From positions 1 through 64,000 of the forward strand of contig JAIXWR010000008.1 in the NCBI GenBank assembly GCA_027491155.1: a stretch of DNA of 64,000 nt, read 5' to 3'. Under the pieces are notes generated by a model. That model ran no database searches. It had not been told where the DNA came from and saw only the letters and a program-made list of their open reading frames with translations. How positions within the stretch are numbered: position 1 is the stretch's first letter; each line of letters starts with the position of its first letter. Of the stretch, positions 1 through 8,610 are shown in pieces. Both the position numbers and the translations under genes were made by a program. The stretch comes from Verrucomicrobiaceae bacterium. Its GTDB lineage: Bacteria > Verrucomicrobiota > Verrucomicrobiia > Verrucomicrobiales > Akkermansiaceae.

Positions 1-230
1 GAGCCGTTTTCCCAAGCAAGCATTGCAGCGCCGAGGATTCCCGAAGTGGGTGGCTGGGCTGGAAGCCTTGATCTTCCAAGGAATCCCTCAACGAAATCCG
101 CCTTAATCCCGTGCCATTCATGCCAGGCATTCAGTAGCAGCATGAGCCCTGGTGAACTGATTCTCAACGATTCGCGCGTCGCTTTTCCCATCCCGTTCCG
201 GGGCGGTCCGGGCGGGGGAGTCGACGGAAA
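1..230. other. Left edge, no gene supported
   Basis: Short open frames cross this stretch but none resembles a protein I recognise, and all look like composition-driven shadows. It lies downstream of the minus-strand gene ending at 231. I see no convincing terminator or RNA gene in it. Confidence 0.5.
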
Positions 231-929
231 TCAAGGCCGTGGATCCTGCGACCCGGCCTTTTCTTCCAGTTCCAAGGTCCGCTTCGATTCGGGGATCGCC
301 TTCATGGTGACGGGGCCGAGGCGCGGGTCGGTGCTGGGCACGATGAAACAAAGGATACGCATGCCGGTGTCGTACTCCCAGACGGCGGAGTAGAGCGGCT
401 TTTCGATGCTCTCCGAAAGGGCGACCCTCGCCCCCACCCCGCGGGTCTCGCCGCCGAGGTTGAGATCCACGGGCTTCCAGCCGGTCGGCACCTTCACCGC
501 CTTCTTTTCGAGCTGCACCACGATCTCCTTCGGCGTGGCATTGAGGAAGCGGTAGCTGCCCCAGGAAAAGCCGGCGGGATCGTCGTTGAAGACGAACACG
601 CGCAGGCCGGTGGGATCCGCCTTGTCGGGCATCAGGATCAGCAAGGGCCGGCTCATGCCCTCGGGGATCGCGCAGGCGCGTTCGAGCGGTTTGCCTTCCG
701 CGTTGTTCTTGTCGAGCGTCCGCAGCATCACCGGGCCCTCGCCCTTCAGGCGGATCAGCGGCGTGCGCTTCTCGGGATGCATGTCGGCGATTTCGACCAC
801 CGACTCCCCGCTCGCAAGAGCCAGCTTGCGGGCCGCGACTTCGGCGTCCCACGCGAGAACCCGCAGGGAAGTGGCGGCCGAGACGACGGCCGGGCCGAAC
901 AGGAACAAGGCAAGGATCAGACGCATCAT
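231..929 (-). CDS. Secreted protein of unknown function
   Basis: The product is 232 residues when started at the double ATG at 929/926, which places a clear signal peptide (hydrophobic LILALFLFGPAVV ending at an Ala-rich cleavage site) at the N-terminus; the longer open frame upstream adds a non-hydrophobic extension that overlaps the preceding gene. The mature part is mixed beta-rich sequence without a domain I recognise. It lies 52 bases downstream of the large pseudopilin-like gene on the same strand, so the two are probably co-transcribed and the product may be an exported accessory of that protein. No catalytic motif is visible. Confidence 0.7.
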   Translation of the reverse strand: MMRLILALFLFGPAVVSAATSLRVLAWDAEVAARKLALASGESVVEIADMHPEKRTPLIRLKGEGPVMLRTLDKNNAEGKPLERACAIPEGMSRPLLILMPDKADPTGLRVFVFNDDPAGFSWGSYRFLNATPKEIVVQLEKKAVKVPTGWKPVDLNLGGETRGVGARVALSESIEKPLYSAVWEYDTGMRILCFIVPSTDPRLGPVTMKAIPESKRTLELEEKAGSQDPRP

Positions 930-981
930 GAGGTCAAGCTGGTGAGAGGCTGGCGGGCTGTCAACCGCACCGGAAGCGGGC

Positions 982-3900
982 TCAGAGGACCGTCCCGGTG
1001 GCGATCTCCTTGACCGAAACAATCTCGAAGCGGCGGCCGAAGGTCTTGTTCACGACCGAAGTCAGGCTGGCGATCTCGGTGGCGGGGTCGTCGGCAGGAT
1101 CGACGAACTCCGGCAAGCGCTGCACCACCGCTTCCAAGCGGACGCGGGCGATCACCCGGCCGTCCGCGTCCTTCGCCTCGCCCATCGAGCGGATCACGAA
1201 GGTGTCGGAACGCGGCGTGATGAACGGGGCCAGCGCGTTCAGCAGGTCCGCCTGGCTGAGCCAGCCGGGCGTGTTGGTCCCGGTGCTCGGATTGGGAAGG
1301 TTCTCGGGGTTCGGATAGGCGGTGGTCGTGAACTTCGCGTAGGCGAACTTCTGGTTCAGCCCGCTCTTGTCGATCGCCGCCTGGATCGCGCCGGTGAGGC
1401 CGAGCGACCGGTCGCTGGTGATCCGGCGGTTGACGAACTCCCCGAGCGAAAGGAAGGGGCCGCGCAGCTTGATCTCGGCGACGAGATTCGTGGCGAGTTT
1501 CTCGAGTTCATCGTCGCTCAGGGTGCGGAAGCCGCTCCACGGGTCGTCCTCCGTCATCGAGACCGGGGCGTTCTTGATCAGATGGCGGAACCTCGACTGC
1601 GGGGTCTTGTCCCCGGACGCCGGTTCGATGCCGCGCAGGCTGGCGAGCACCGCCGTCCACGCTTCCACGCTGGTCGAGTTGATGTTGAAGCCGCCCTCCA
1701 CCATCAGGTGCGAGGCGAGCCGGACCACCCGGGCCGGGCTCTCCATCGCGGACTTGAGTTCAGCCGGCGAGGTGCCGCCGAGGTGGGGCTTCATGCGCGG
1801 GTTGCGCAGCGGATTCGCGGCGGGATCCCCGAAGAATCCGGCCAGCACTTCGGCGACGTCCCTGGTTTCGGAAATCTGTTCCTGCTCCCAAACCGCCGGG
1901 TCGGCGCTGCCGTTCTTGCGGCTGCCGAACTCCGGTGCCGCGCCCGAGAAATAGTAGCGGTCGAACAAGGCCTCGTTGGCCAGGTAGGAGTGGTCGTAAA
2001 CGGCCATGCCGCTGGGAGAAATGGAAACCGTGCTGCCCGAACCGTCCTCGGCGCTGGTGACCCGCTTCGACACCGATCCGGCCGGGAGATACGCGGACGC
2101 CCACGAATTGCCGATCTGGTTGGCCACGCCAAAGGGGGTGGTCGCGATGTCGCAGTGCTGAAGGGCACCGAGCGAAAGCGTCGGCGAGCGGGGCACCTCG
2201 AAGAACGGCACGTGGGAGCGGCCGGTCGAGGCGCTGTGCGAGGCGCCGTAGAAGGCCTGCTGCCCGTCCGGGGTGGTTTCCATCGACAGCGCCGCGAGGG
2301 TGGTGCCCTGCTGGAAGAGGCTTTCGTAATGCGGACCGGCCTGGAACTTCGCCCCGCTGAGATAGGGGCTCACGTAGGCCTGGCGGGGATTGGTGGTGAA
2401 CATCAGATCCGCCAGCGAAAGGTTGCCGGCCTTCGCCTGGGCCACCCGGTGGTAGGTCAGCAGGCTGCCGATCATCTTCGGGGTCTCGTTGATCTCCTCG
2501 AAGCTGAAGGAGGGGTAGCTCAGGGAGTCGTCGCCCTTCTCGCGGGATCTGCCGGAGTGGATCGAGCTGTAGAAGTTGAGGTTCTTCTCGGCGGGCAAGG
2601 CCGGCAGGCCGTTGCCGGCGGGGCGGGCTTCCACCATCAGTTCCACGGACGGGTTCTTGATCTGGTAGGAATCCGCCATGTTGACGATGTAGTGGTAGGT
2701 TCCGCGGTCGAAGCGGACGGTCCGGCTGTTCAAGCGGTCGCCGGTTTTCATCCGGTACTCGAAAGCGCTGCCCGGAAGGGCTCTGGCGGTGTTGAGGATG
2801 ATCCCGCTGCGGGTCGCGCTGGTGATGTCGCTGGGACCGGACACCGGCTTCATCTGCCAGGTGCGCGCCTGGGCATTGCCGAAAATTTCCAGATCGCGGC
2901 GGGAATTCTCCGCCATCACGAAGACCCGCACTTCGCCCGGCGCGAGCCGGATCGGCGGCTTCACGTTCTGGTTCCCGGACTGGGTCAACTGCAGGTAGAA
3001 ATAGGGCCGCGCCGAGCGCCCGTGACCCTGGTAGCCTTCGCCGACCACCCGGGAAAGCGATGTGGACCAGCTCTTGGTGCCGCTTCCGTCCGCCGGCGTG
3101 ATGTTCCAGTCCCAGAACACGGCGAGGTCGATCCACGGATAAACGACCAGCCCTTCGGTCTCGATCTCGACGTTGTAGGGGTTCCAGACGGTGACGATCG
3201 GCGACAGGAGGATGCAGAGTTCCCCGGAGGATTTCGCGTAGATGCTGAACACCATGTTCATCCGGTCGAGCACCGGCGCCAGCGAGGCGTGGGACTTGCG
3301 CCCGAACGGGCGGCCGGTGACCTGTTCGGGCGTCGCGATGTGGGAATAGGGCCGCTCGAAGGCCGTGTCGCCGCCGGCCCCGCGGTAGAGGTGCCGGTGG
3401 ATGCGGTAATGGGAGCGCAGCGTGTCGAAGGTCGGCACGCCGTTGACCTGGAACTTGTGGTTCACCGACGCCGCCTCGAAGGGCATGTAAACCAGCGCCT
3501 GCGCGCTGTTGGCCATCGGCTGGAACAGCGGCCTCTGGCCCTTGTATTCGCGGGGCGTCGAGCTGCGGAAAGGATTGGTCACCGGCGCGGCGCCGGACGG
3601 CCAGCTACTGGCGGCGAACTCGGCGTCCGAAAGCTCGAAGCCGGTGGACAGGTCGACTTTCAAGCCGCCCCGGACCGGATCGGTCAGCAAGCTGTTGGAA
3701 TCGACGGTGAAATCCTTGGCCGCACGCCCGGCGTTTTCCCGGCTGAGCCCGTAGCCGGACTCCAGCACCGCCTGGGCCAGGCTGCTCACGGTCGCCGGCC
3801 GGGCCGACCATTCCCCGCCCGGATCCTTCAAAACCGCGGACAGGGCGAGTCCCGGCCGCGCCGGCGCCTGGAGCCGGTCCTGCTCGTCGATGCGCTTGCG

Positions 3901-4524
3901 GTCGTCCGCGCCGATGTTGATCCGGGCCTTGGTGTTTTCCTGGGAAACCGCCCAGGCGAAGGTCCCGTCGATCTTGCCCGGACCAGCGGAGGCCATCGGC
4001 ACCTTGTTCCCGCCGAGATTGAAGCCGGATCCTTCCAGGGTGAACAAGGGCGCGTGGTTCTCGCCGGTTTCCGGGGGCCGGGTGTGCCAGGCGAGCTGCG
4101 AGGTGGTCCCGGCCGGGTCGGGATCCGAAACCATCCAGCCCCGGAAGCCGGACTGGCTCTTGGGCGCCCGGTAATCGATGCGCGGGGTGGAAGCCGAGGC
4201 ACTCCGGGTGGCCAGATCGGGCGACCAGCCGTTCCAGACACCCACGGCACCGGGGTTCGCGCTGTTGGCGAGCACTTCCGCGTCGGCCGAAATCCGCCGG
4301 TCGTCGCCCAGTTGCGACTGGAGCTCCCCGAGTGCCAGCAGCAGCCCGAGCCGGGCATTGGCCATGGCCGCCGCACGGGCCTCGCCCTGGGTGGTCTTGC
4401 GCAATTCAATGGTCGAAAGCCCGAGCAATCCGACCGCAATGATCGTGATCAGCACCATCAAGCTCAGGGTGATGACCAGCGCGAAGCCTTTGGCAGGTGG
4501 GTTTTTGGGTTGGATCGGCTTCAT
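982..4524 (-). CDS. Very large PilX-like pseudopilin protein (Verru_Chthon cassette A type)
   Basis: The product has 1180 residues when started at ATG 4524. This puts a prepilin-like N-terminus (basic, then G13-F14 followed by a hydrophobic helix to about residue 36) at the right place; the Glu usual at mature position 5 in pilins is absent (Ile), as in PilX/GspK-type minor subunits. After the helix comes an alpha-helical stretch (about 40-80) and a very long beta-rich secreted domain. Among known families it most resembles the Verru_Chthon cassette protein A group of Verrucomicrobia, but no B, C or D partner is present here. The likely role is a cell-surface or type II secretion-like fibre component in the inner membrane or periplasm. 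A small secreted protein gene follows at 929. The family assignment is from memory and moderately sure. Confidence 0.75.
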   Translation of the reverse strand: MKPIQPKNPPAKGFALVITLSLMVLITIIAVGLLGLSTIELRKTTQGEARAAAMANARLGLLLALGELQSQLGDDRRISADAEVLANSANPGAVGVWNGWSPDLATRSASASTPRIDYRAPKSQSGFRGWMVSDPDPAGTTSQLAWHTRPPETGENHAPLFTLEGSGFNLGGNKVPMASAGPGKIDGTFAWAVSQENTKARINIGADDRKRIDEQDRLQAPARPGLALSAVLKDPGGEWSARPATVSSLAQAVLESGYGLSRENAGRAAKDFTVDSNSLLTDPVRGGLKVDLSTGFELSDAEFAASSWPSGAAPVTNPFRSSTPREYKGQRPLFQPMANSAQALVYMPFEAASVNHKFQVNGVPTFDTLRSHYRIHRHLYRGAGGDTAFERPYSHIATPEQVTGRPFGRKSHASLAPVLDRMNMVFSIYAKSSGELCILLSPIVTVWNPYNVEIETEGLVVYPWIDLAVFWDWNITPADGSGTKSWSTSLSRVVGEGYQGHGRSARPYFYLQLTQSGNQNVKPPIRLAPGEVRVFVMAENSRRDLEIFGNAQARTWQMKPVSGPSDITSATRSGIILNTARALPGSAFEYRMKTGDRLNSRTVRFDRGTYHYIVNMADSYQIKNPSVELMVEARPAGNGLPALPAEKNLNFYSSIHSGRSREKGDDSLSYPSFSFEEINETPKMIGSLLTYHRVAQAKAGNLSLADLMFTTNPRQAYVSPYLSGAKFQAGPHYESLFQQGTTLAALSMETTPDGQQAFYGASHSASTGRSHVPFFEVPRSPTLSLGALQHCDIATTPFGVANQIGNSWASAYLPAGSVSKRVTSAEDGSGSTVSISPSGMAVYDHSYLANEALFDRYYFSGAAPEFGSRKNGSADPAVWEQEQISETRDVAEVLAGFFGDPAANPLRNPRMKPHLGGTSPAELKSAMESPARVVRLASHLMVEGGFNINSTSVEAWTAVLASLRGIEPASGDKTPQSRFRHLIKNAPVSMTEDDPWSGFRTLSDDELEKLATNLVAEIKLRGPFLSLGEFVNRRITSDRSLGLTGAIQAAIDKSGLNQKFAYAKFTTTAYPNPENLPNPSTGTNTPGWLSQADLLNALAPFITPRSDTFVIRSMGEAKDADGRVIARVRLEAVVQRLPEFVDPADDPATEIASLTSVVNKTFGRRFEIVSVKEIATGTVL

Positions 4525-4859
4525 GGAGAGCGAGGCGTCGGAAATCTTCAAAATCACACGCCGGCAAAAGCCCCGGGGTTTACCGGGAATTCGGAATCTG
4601 CCTGCGAAATCCGTAAGAACCCGCAAGCCAGGCGACCATGTTCGCGTCTCGTGCTTCCGGCATCATTTCGATCGAGCACGATTTACAATGCCAATACGCC
4701 GCGTCAATCCGTTTCCAAGCAAGGTGCGGACCAAACGCCTGATTTCGCCGGCTTTCCCGAGGTTTCCGACGAATTCCTGATCGAACCCGCCGACCACGGC
4801 TACCAGTCAAACAACGACTACCAGAAAACGGACATCGATCCCGGCCCGCTCCGGGTGGC
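4525..4859. other. Upstream region of pseudopilin gene, no gene
   Basis: About 335 bases without a convincing gene. It must hold the minus-strand promoter of the pseudopilin gene. One weak candidate is a TTGACG-like -35 (complement of 4702-4707) with TAAATC (complement of 4680-4685) 16 bases later; the match is too poor to be firm. Open frames here are read-throughs of neighbouring frames. Confidence 0.4.
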
Positions 4860-4882
4860 AAAAGGCTCGGGGAAAGTCCCCG
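4860..4882 (-). terminator. Hairpin with T-run after SH3-domain gene
   Basis: On the minus strand, just after the stop of the SH3 gene, a 6-bp GC stem (4868-4873 with 4877-4882, 3-base loop) is followed four bases later by TTTT (complement of 4860-4863). This fits a short intrinsic terminator. The gap between stem and T-run is longer than usual, so confidence is moderate. Confidence 0.45.
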
Positions 4883-4885
4883 CCG

Positions 4886-5230
4886 TCACGCGAGCGGCCG
4901 GAGCAGGTAGCCGGCCACCCAGCCATGGTCGCCCTTGCCATTGCGGCACCAGTGCCAGCCGTGGATCTGCTTCAGCGATTCGAGCTCGTCGCCTCGCCGG
5001 ATGACCAGCGTGGCGGGATCGAAGGGCTCGATGACGGCAAAGCGCCCCTCGCCGAGGGGTTCGAGGATCTGCTCGGGGACGTAGCCGTCGTTCCCCCGGC
5101 CGTCTTCCGCCCACACCCAGCCCGGCCAGGCGCGGTCCACCGGACCCACGGTCACTTCGTCTCCCGGGGACAAGCGGATCGGATGGCTGTCCTTCTCCTC
5201 GTAATCGGCGTTGGCGATGAAGCGCGGCAT
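4886..5230 (-). CDS. Protein with two SH3-like domains
   Basis: The product has 114 residues from ATG 5230 (MPRFIANADYEEKD); the frame is open upstream to 5272 but the SH3 fold begins at this Met. Two tandem variant SH3 modules are visible: residues 3-50 with the typical DEVTVG and GWVWAEDGRG loops, and about 58-112 with RRGDEL and GWHWCRNGKGDHGWV. Each ends in a G-x-V-P/A segment typical of SH3 domains. There is no signal peptide or membrane segment, so a cytoplasmic peptide-binding role is inferred, with unknown partners. It is divergent from the small membrane protein gene beginning at 5335. Confidence 0.75.
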   Translation of the reverse strand: MPRFIANADYEEKDSHPIRLSPGDEVTVGPVDRAWPGWVWAEDGRGNDGYVPEQILEPLGEGRFAVIEPFDPATLVIRRGDELESLKQIHGWHWCRNGKGDHGWVAGYLLRPLA

Positions 5231-5334
5231 GGCCGGATGCTGCCGCGGCCGGGTGCCTGGCGGCAAGATCAACCCGAGATCTCCGCATGCCGGGATTGCA
5301 GCCCCGGCGGGAGGTGCTCAGGCTGGGCGCGCCC

Positions 5335-5547
5335 ATGCTGTTCTTCAAAGTCCTCGTCGTCCTCGGCCTGATCCCCTGGACCCTCGCCGGCATCTACCTT
5401 TTCGCCCGCTTCCAGAAGCTCTTCGGCCCGGACCGCGGACAGCCGTCCGAAACTCCCGGTGCCCGTTCGTTCGGCATGACCCACGTCTTCGCCGTGTGGG
5501 TCGGCGGCATGGCCCTGGGCATCTACTTCGCCTTCTTCGTGGGCTGA
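5335..5547 (+). CDS. Small two-helix membrane protein
   Basis: The product has 70 residues if started at ATG 5335; an in-frame ATG at 5287 would add 16 polar residues. Two hydrophobic helices are visible, LFFKVLVVLGLIPWTLAGI near the start and VFAVWVGGMALGIYFAFFV at the very end, separated by a polar loop of about 25 residues. No family is recognised. It ends just before the first copy of the RNA-like repeat element and is convergent with the protease gene beyond it. Confidence 0.55.
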   Translation: MLFFKVLVVLGLIPWTLAGIYLFARFQKLFGPDRGQPSETPGARSFGMTHVFAVWVGGMALGIYFAFFVG

Positions 5548-5576
5548 AAGCGGCGCGCGAAAGAAAATTTCAAAAA

Positions 5577-5608
5577 CTTTGAACGTCAGCTCACCTGAAG
5601 GGTCTACT
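5577..5608 (+). promoter_or_regulatory. ECF-sigma-type promoter of element copy 1
   Basis: A -35-like GAAC (5581-5584) lies 17 bases before GTCTAC (5602-5607), matching the GAAC/GTC pattern common to ECF sigma promoters. An A/T-rich tract (about 5561-5579) precedes it and could act as an UP element. Compared with copy 2, the two boxes are identical while the spacer between them has diverged, which is what selection on a promoter would leave. No experimental evidence; which sigma factor reads it is unknown. Confidence 0.55.
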
Positions 5609-5609
5609 C

Positions 5610-5737
5610 TCATGAAGACCGCGCACTGCGTGACTCTTCATGTAAGGGTGAACAGCACAAAATCAGATCCGCAGTCCATGGGTGTGGGCAGGAAATGATT
5701 CAGGCCGCCGGGGGTGGGACCCCGGCGGCCTACTCTT
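5610..5737 (+). ncRNA. Candidate small RNA, copy 1
   Basis: The predicted transcript would start about eight bases after the -10-like box. It begins with a hairpin (5611-5618 with 5635-5642, perfect 8 bp), has a middle stem (AATCA 5661-5665 with TGATT 5696-5700, plus CCGCA 5669-5673 with TGTGG 5684-5688 using one G-U pair), and ends in an 11-bp GC stem (5703-5713 with 5720-5730). It contains no plausible coding frame. The near identity to copy 2 over the whole transcribed part suggests a conserved RNA. Ends are approximate, and I do not recognise it as a named RNA family. Confidence 0.5.
5703..5737 (+). terminator. 3' GC hairpin of small RNA copy 1
   Basis: An 11-bp perfect stem (5703-5713 / 5720-5730) with a 6-base loop is followed by TACTCTTG, a weak T-containing tail. 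It could end the small RNA and also work from the other strand for the convergent protease gene. The lack of a solid T-run keeps confidence modest. Confidence 0.45.
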
Positions 5738-5759
5738 GTACGGAGAGAGCGCTTGGGAC

Positions 5760-7094
5760 TCAGCGGGCGCGAACCAGCGCCACCGCATCGGCCACCGCCT
5801 TGACCATTCCCTCGCGGGTCTTGGGCGGGTTGGCCGGAGGAGCCGGGGCGCGGAACGAGGAACCGAGCATGGCCCTGGCGTAGCCGATCTTGAGGGCGTA
5901 GTTGACGTTCTGGTTGATCTCGAGCCCCCGCGCGGAGACGCCGCTGCGGAGCGTGGCGGTGACGATGCCGACGACCTTGCCGGACGAATCCACCAGCGGA
6001 CTGCCCGAGTTCCCGGGCTGGATCGGCACGCTGATCTGGAAGTAGCGCCGGTCGTCGCCGGCTCCCGACAAGGAACTCACGCTGCCTTCGGTGAACTTTG
6101 CCGAGGATCCCTGCACGTTGACCTGGGGAAAGCCGACGGTGAACACCGGCTTGGCGAGGGTGACGCCCTTTTCATCGCCGAGCTCGAGGTATTTCGAGGT
6201 GGCGGTTTCGACCTTCAAAAGCGCGACGTCGTCCGCGGCATCGTGCTTGATCAGCTTGGCGGGCAGGAACCTGCCGTTGACCTCGACCTCGAGGTTCGGC
6301 CGGTCCTCGATCACATGGTAGTTGGTCAGCAGGAAGCCGTTGCCCGTGATGAAGAAGCCGGTGCCGGTCGCCGGGCCGGCCGGTCCCTTGGCCACCTCGG
6401 CCGCCGCTTCCGTCAGGCCGGCGGCGGCGAGCAGCTTGGCGCTGTCGGTGGTGAAAGAGGGCACGGTCCGCTCCGCGCCGTCGACGCCGACGTAGTTGAA
6501 CTTCCCGTGCACATACACGCTCTTCTCGAAGTTCATGCCGTCGATGTAGTTCCGGGTGTCGCATGCCAGCCAAGCGACTTCGACCGTCACGGTTTCCGGC
6601 ACGGTTTCGGTTTTGAAGCCCTTGCGGACGACCGGCTTCCGGTTCGGCTGGAGCGTGGTCGGGCCGCCTTCCCGGATGGTGTAGGGCACCTTGATCTCCT
6701 TGGTTTTGCCGGTGGTGAAGGTGGCTGGCGAAAGGAGGAAACCGCCATCCTTCACCTGCAGGATGGTGCCGCTCAGCGTGGTGACCCGGGATTTCAGGAA
6801 CTCGGCGGCCTGCTGGCGGCGGGCGGCCTCGTTCTCGGCGACGCCCGTGTTCTTGCGGTGCAGCGCGGCGTCATCGGGATTGAGTCCGAGTTCGGCCACG
6901 ATCTCGGGAGGCAGGCGCTCCAACGGGATCTTCGCCACGCCACCCTTGTGGATGATGCGGATGCCGTCGGGTTCGACCTTGCGGACCACCACCTCCTCGT
7001 AGTCCAGCAGCTTGGGATAGGTTTTCCCTTCTTGAGCCGAAAGCGGGGAGAGACAGGCGAAGGCGGCGAAACCCCAGGGGAGGAAGCGTTTCAT
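5760..7094 (-). CDS. Secreted trypsin-like (HtrA-type) serine protease
   Basis: The product has 444 residues from ATG 7094 (MKRFLPWG), with a signal peptide cleaved near LSAQE. An N-terminal part (about 25-230) includes an SHD1/SLA1-like stretch and an unrecognised beta region. The protease domain (about 243-410) carries all three catalytic residues in motifs TNYHV (His260), DDVALL (Asp289) and PGNSGSP (Ser363), numbered from this start. No PDZ domain follows, unlike true DegP. Expected to act in the periplasm or at the surface. It is divergent from the FAD oxidase gene (7179) and ends 18 bases from the RNA-like element. Confidence 0.88.
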   Translation of the reverse strand: MKRFLPWGFAAFACLSPLSAQEGKTYPKLLDYEEVVVRKVEPDGIRIIHKGGVAKIPLERLPPEIVAELGLNPDDAALHRKNTGVAENEAARRQQAAEFLKSRVTTLSGTILQVKDGGFLLSPATFTTGKTKEIKVPYTIREGGPTTLQPNRKPVVRKGFKTETVPETVTVEVAWLACDTRNYIDGMNFEKSVYVHGKFNYVGVDGAERTVPSFTTDSAKLLAAAGLTEAAAEVAKGPAGPATGTGFFITGNGFLLTNYHVIEDRPNLEVEVNGRFLPAKLIKHDAADDVALLKVETATSKYLELGDEKGVTLAKPVFTVGFPQVNVQGSSAKFTEGSVSSLSGAGDDRRYFQISVPIQPGNSGSPLVDSSGKVVGIVTATLRSGVSARGLEINQNVNYALKIGYARAMLGSSFRAPAPPANPPKTREGMVKAVADAVALVRAR

Positions 7095-7178
7095 CCCCAA
7101 TCCATAACCCGGAACCGCGCCCGGTGGTCAAGCCGGCATGCTTGTCTTTCCGGAGCCGTGAGGATAGACGCAGCCACG

Positions 7179-8552
7179 ATGCATCTCTCGCGCCGCGGGT
7201 TCCTTTCGATGTCGCTGGCGGCGGTGCCCGCATGGGGCCGTGAAGGCACGGCCACCGCTTATCTGAAACCGGGCGATCCGGGATATGAGGAAGCCCGGCG
7301 TCCCTTCAACTCGATGATCCGGCTCAAGCCCGCATGGATCGCCCGCTGCCGGACCGAAGCGGATGTGATCGCCGCCGTCCGCCACGCCAAGGAACTCGAC
7401 CTGCCGGTCGCCGTGAAGAGCGGCGGCCATGCCTTCCACGGCTTCAGCCTGAACGAGGGCGGCCTGCTGGTGGAGCTGTCCGGAATGGCGAACCGGCTGC
7501 TGGAGAAAGGCAGCCAGCGCTTCACCGCGGGGCCGGGCTTGAAGCTGCGCGACAGCTATTCGTGGCTGATGGAGCGCGGCCGAATCCTCCCCGCCGGATC
7601 CTGCGGCGGTGTCGGGCTGGCGGGGCTGACCCTCGGCGGCGGCTACGGCCTGTTCGCCCGGGAGTTCGGTCTGACCTGCGATCATCTGCTGGAAGTGCGG
7701 CTGGTCGATGGCAACGGCGAGGTCCGCGATTCGCGCGACGAAGCGGAGTTGCTGTGGGCCTGCCGCGGCGGGGGCAACGGAAACTTCGGCATCGCCACCT
7801 CGTTCACCTTTGAAACCCGCCCCGCCCCGGTCGCCCTGGCCAGCCAGCGCTTCACCGCGAAAGGACTGGACGCCGGCGGGCTGGCGCGGCGGCTGGAACG
7901 CTGGTTCGAAATCGCCGCGGCGCTGCCCGATCCCTGCTTTTCCGCGGTGATCCTGAACGGCAGCCAGGCCACCGTGCTGCTGACCTCCACCCGCCCGGCG
8001 GACGGCCCGGCCTTCCGCAGCGCCGCCTCGGCATGCTTGAAATCCGGCTTCACCAGCAAAGGCGCGCTGACCCGCCCGCTGGCCCGCGCCCTGGGCAGCT
8101 ACGAAGGCCGGCCCGGTCCCCTGCCCTTCGACAATGTCTCGGCCGGCTACTACCGCAGCTTCCAGGATCTGAAATCCGTCGCCGGCGGGATCTGCGCCAC
8201 GGTGCGCGAAACGCCCGGGCTGATCTTCCAGGTCAACACCCTCGGCGGCGCGATCGCCCGCGGCCCGGATTCCGCCTATCCGCACCGCGATTACCCCTTC
8301 CTCGGCGAACTCCAGGCCTATTGGGAAAAGGGAGAGATCCCCCCGAAGCTCGCCGCCGGCCACGCGGCCGTCCGCAGGGCCCTGGCCGACGCCGGCATCC
8401 GCCGCCATTACCGGAACTACCCCGACCCGCGGATCGCCGACTGGCAGGACGCCTATTTCACCGGCACCTACCCCCGCTTGCAGGAGCTCAAACGGAAGCT
8501 CGATCCCGACGACCGGATCCGCCACCCGCAAAGCGTCCGCCTGCCCGGTTGA
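7179..8552 (+). CDS. Tat-exported FAD-linked oxidoreductase (berberine-bridge type)
   Basis: The product has 457 residues from ATG 7179; the frame is open far upstream but only this start gives a twin-arginine signal (SRRGFLSMS). An FAD-binding PCMH domain covers about 45-215, with GGHAFHG supplying the His expected for covalent FAD attachment and GSCGGVGLAGLTLGGGYG the second flavin loop, including the Cys used for bicovalent linkage in this family. The C-terminus (HPQSVRLP) resembles the BBE tail. Such enzymes oxidise carbohydrates or alcohols, passing electrons to oxygen or another acceptor; the substrate is not evident. The divergent neighbour is the serine protease, and the stop is followed by copy 2 of the RNA-like element. 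Confidence 0.87.
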   Translation: MHLSRRGFLSMSLAAVPAWGREGTATAYLKPGDPGYEEARRPFNSMIRLKPAWIARCRTEADVIAAVRHAKELDLPVAVKSGGHAFHGFSLNEGGLLVELSGMANRLLEKGSQRFTAGPGLKLRDSYSWLMERGRILPAGSCGGVGLAGLTLGGGYGLFAREFGLTCDHLLEVRLVDGNGEVRDSRDEAELLWACRGGGNGNFGIATSFTFETRPAPVALASQRFTAKGLDAGGLARRLERWFEIAAALPDPCFSAVILNGSQATVLLTSTRPADGPAFRSAASACLKSGFTSKGALTRPLARALGSYEGRPGPLPFDNVSAGYYRSFQDLKSVAGGICATVRETPGLIFQVNTLGGAIARGPDSAYPHRDYPFLGELQAYWEKGEIPPKLAAGHAAVRRALADAGIRRHYRNYPDPRIADWQDAYFTGTYPRLQELKRKLDPDDRIRHPQSVRLPG

Positions 8553-8577
8553 GGAAATTCGAAAAAATTTTCAGAAA

Positions 8578-8609
8578 CTTTGAACGTCTGGGAAACTGAA
8601 GGGTCTACT
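8578..8609 (+). promoter_or_regulatory. ECF-sigma-type promoter of element copy 2
   Basis: GAAC (8582-8585) and GTCTAC (8603-8608) stand at the same 17-base spacing as in copy 1, preceded by a similar A/T-rich tract. Spacer bases at about 8589-8595 differ from copy 1 while both boxes are unchanged. Confidence 0.55.
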
Positions 8610-8610
8610 C

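Larger units (their letters stand above)
5561..5742 (+). repeat. Copy 1 of a 182-bp two-copy intergenic element
   Basis: This segment recurs at 8562-8743, exactly 3001 bases further on. From 5595 to 5742 the two copies differ at a single base (5708); the upstream 34 bases are conserved except for a block at about 5588-5594 and a few A/T-tract changes. It fills the gap between two convergent genes. No terminal inverted repeats or open frame are seen, so it does not look like an insertion sequence or MITE. Confidence 0.9.

Noticed and set aside
1582-5004. 1140-residue open frame on the plus strand
   Set aside because: It lies antisense to the pseudopilin gene, is rich in Arg/Gly/His in the manner of GC-rich shadow frames, and matches no family.
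5561-5742. Reading the repeat as a MITE or insertion sequence
   Set aside because: No terminal inverted repeats, no target-site duplications that I can see and no transposase frame.
5682-7178. Long N-terminal extension of the FAD oxidase frame
   Set aside because: It is antisense to the serine protease and reads as shadow sequence; the twin-arginine signal starts exactly at ATG 7179.
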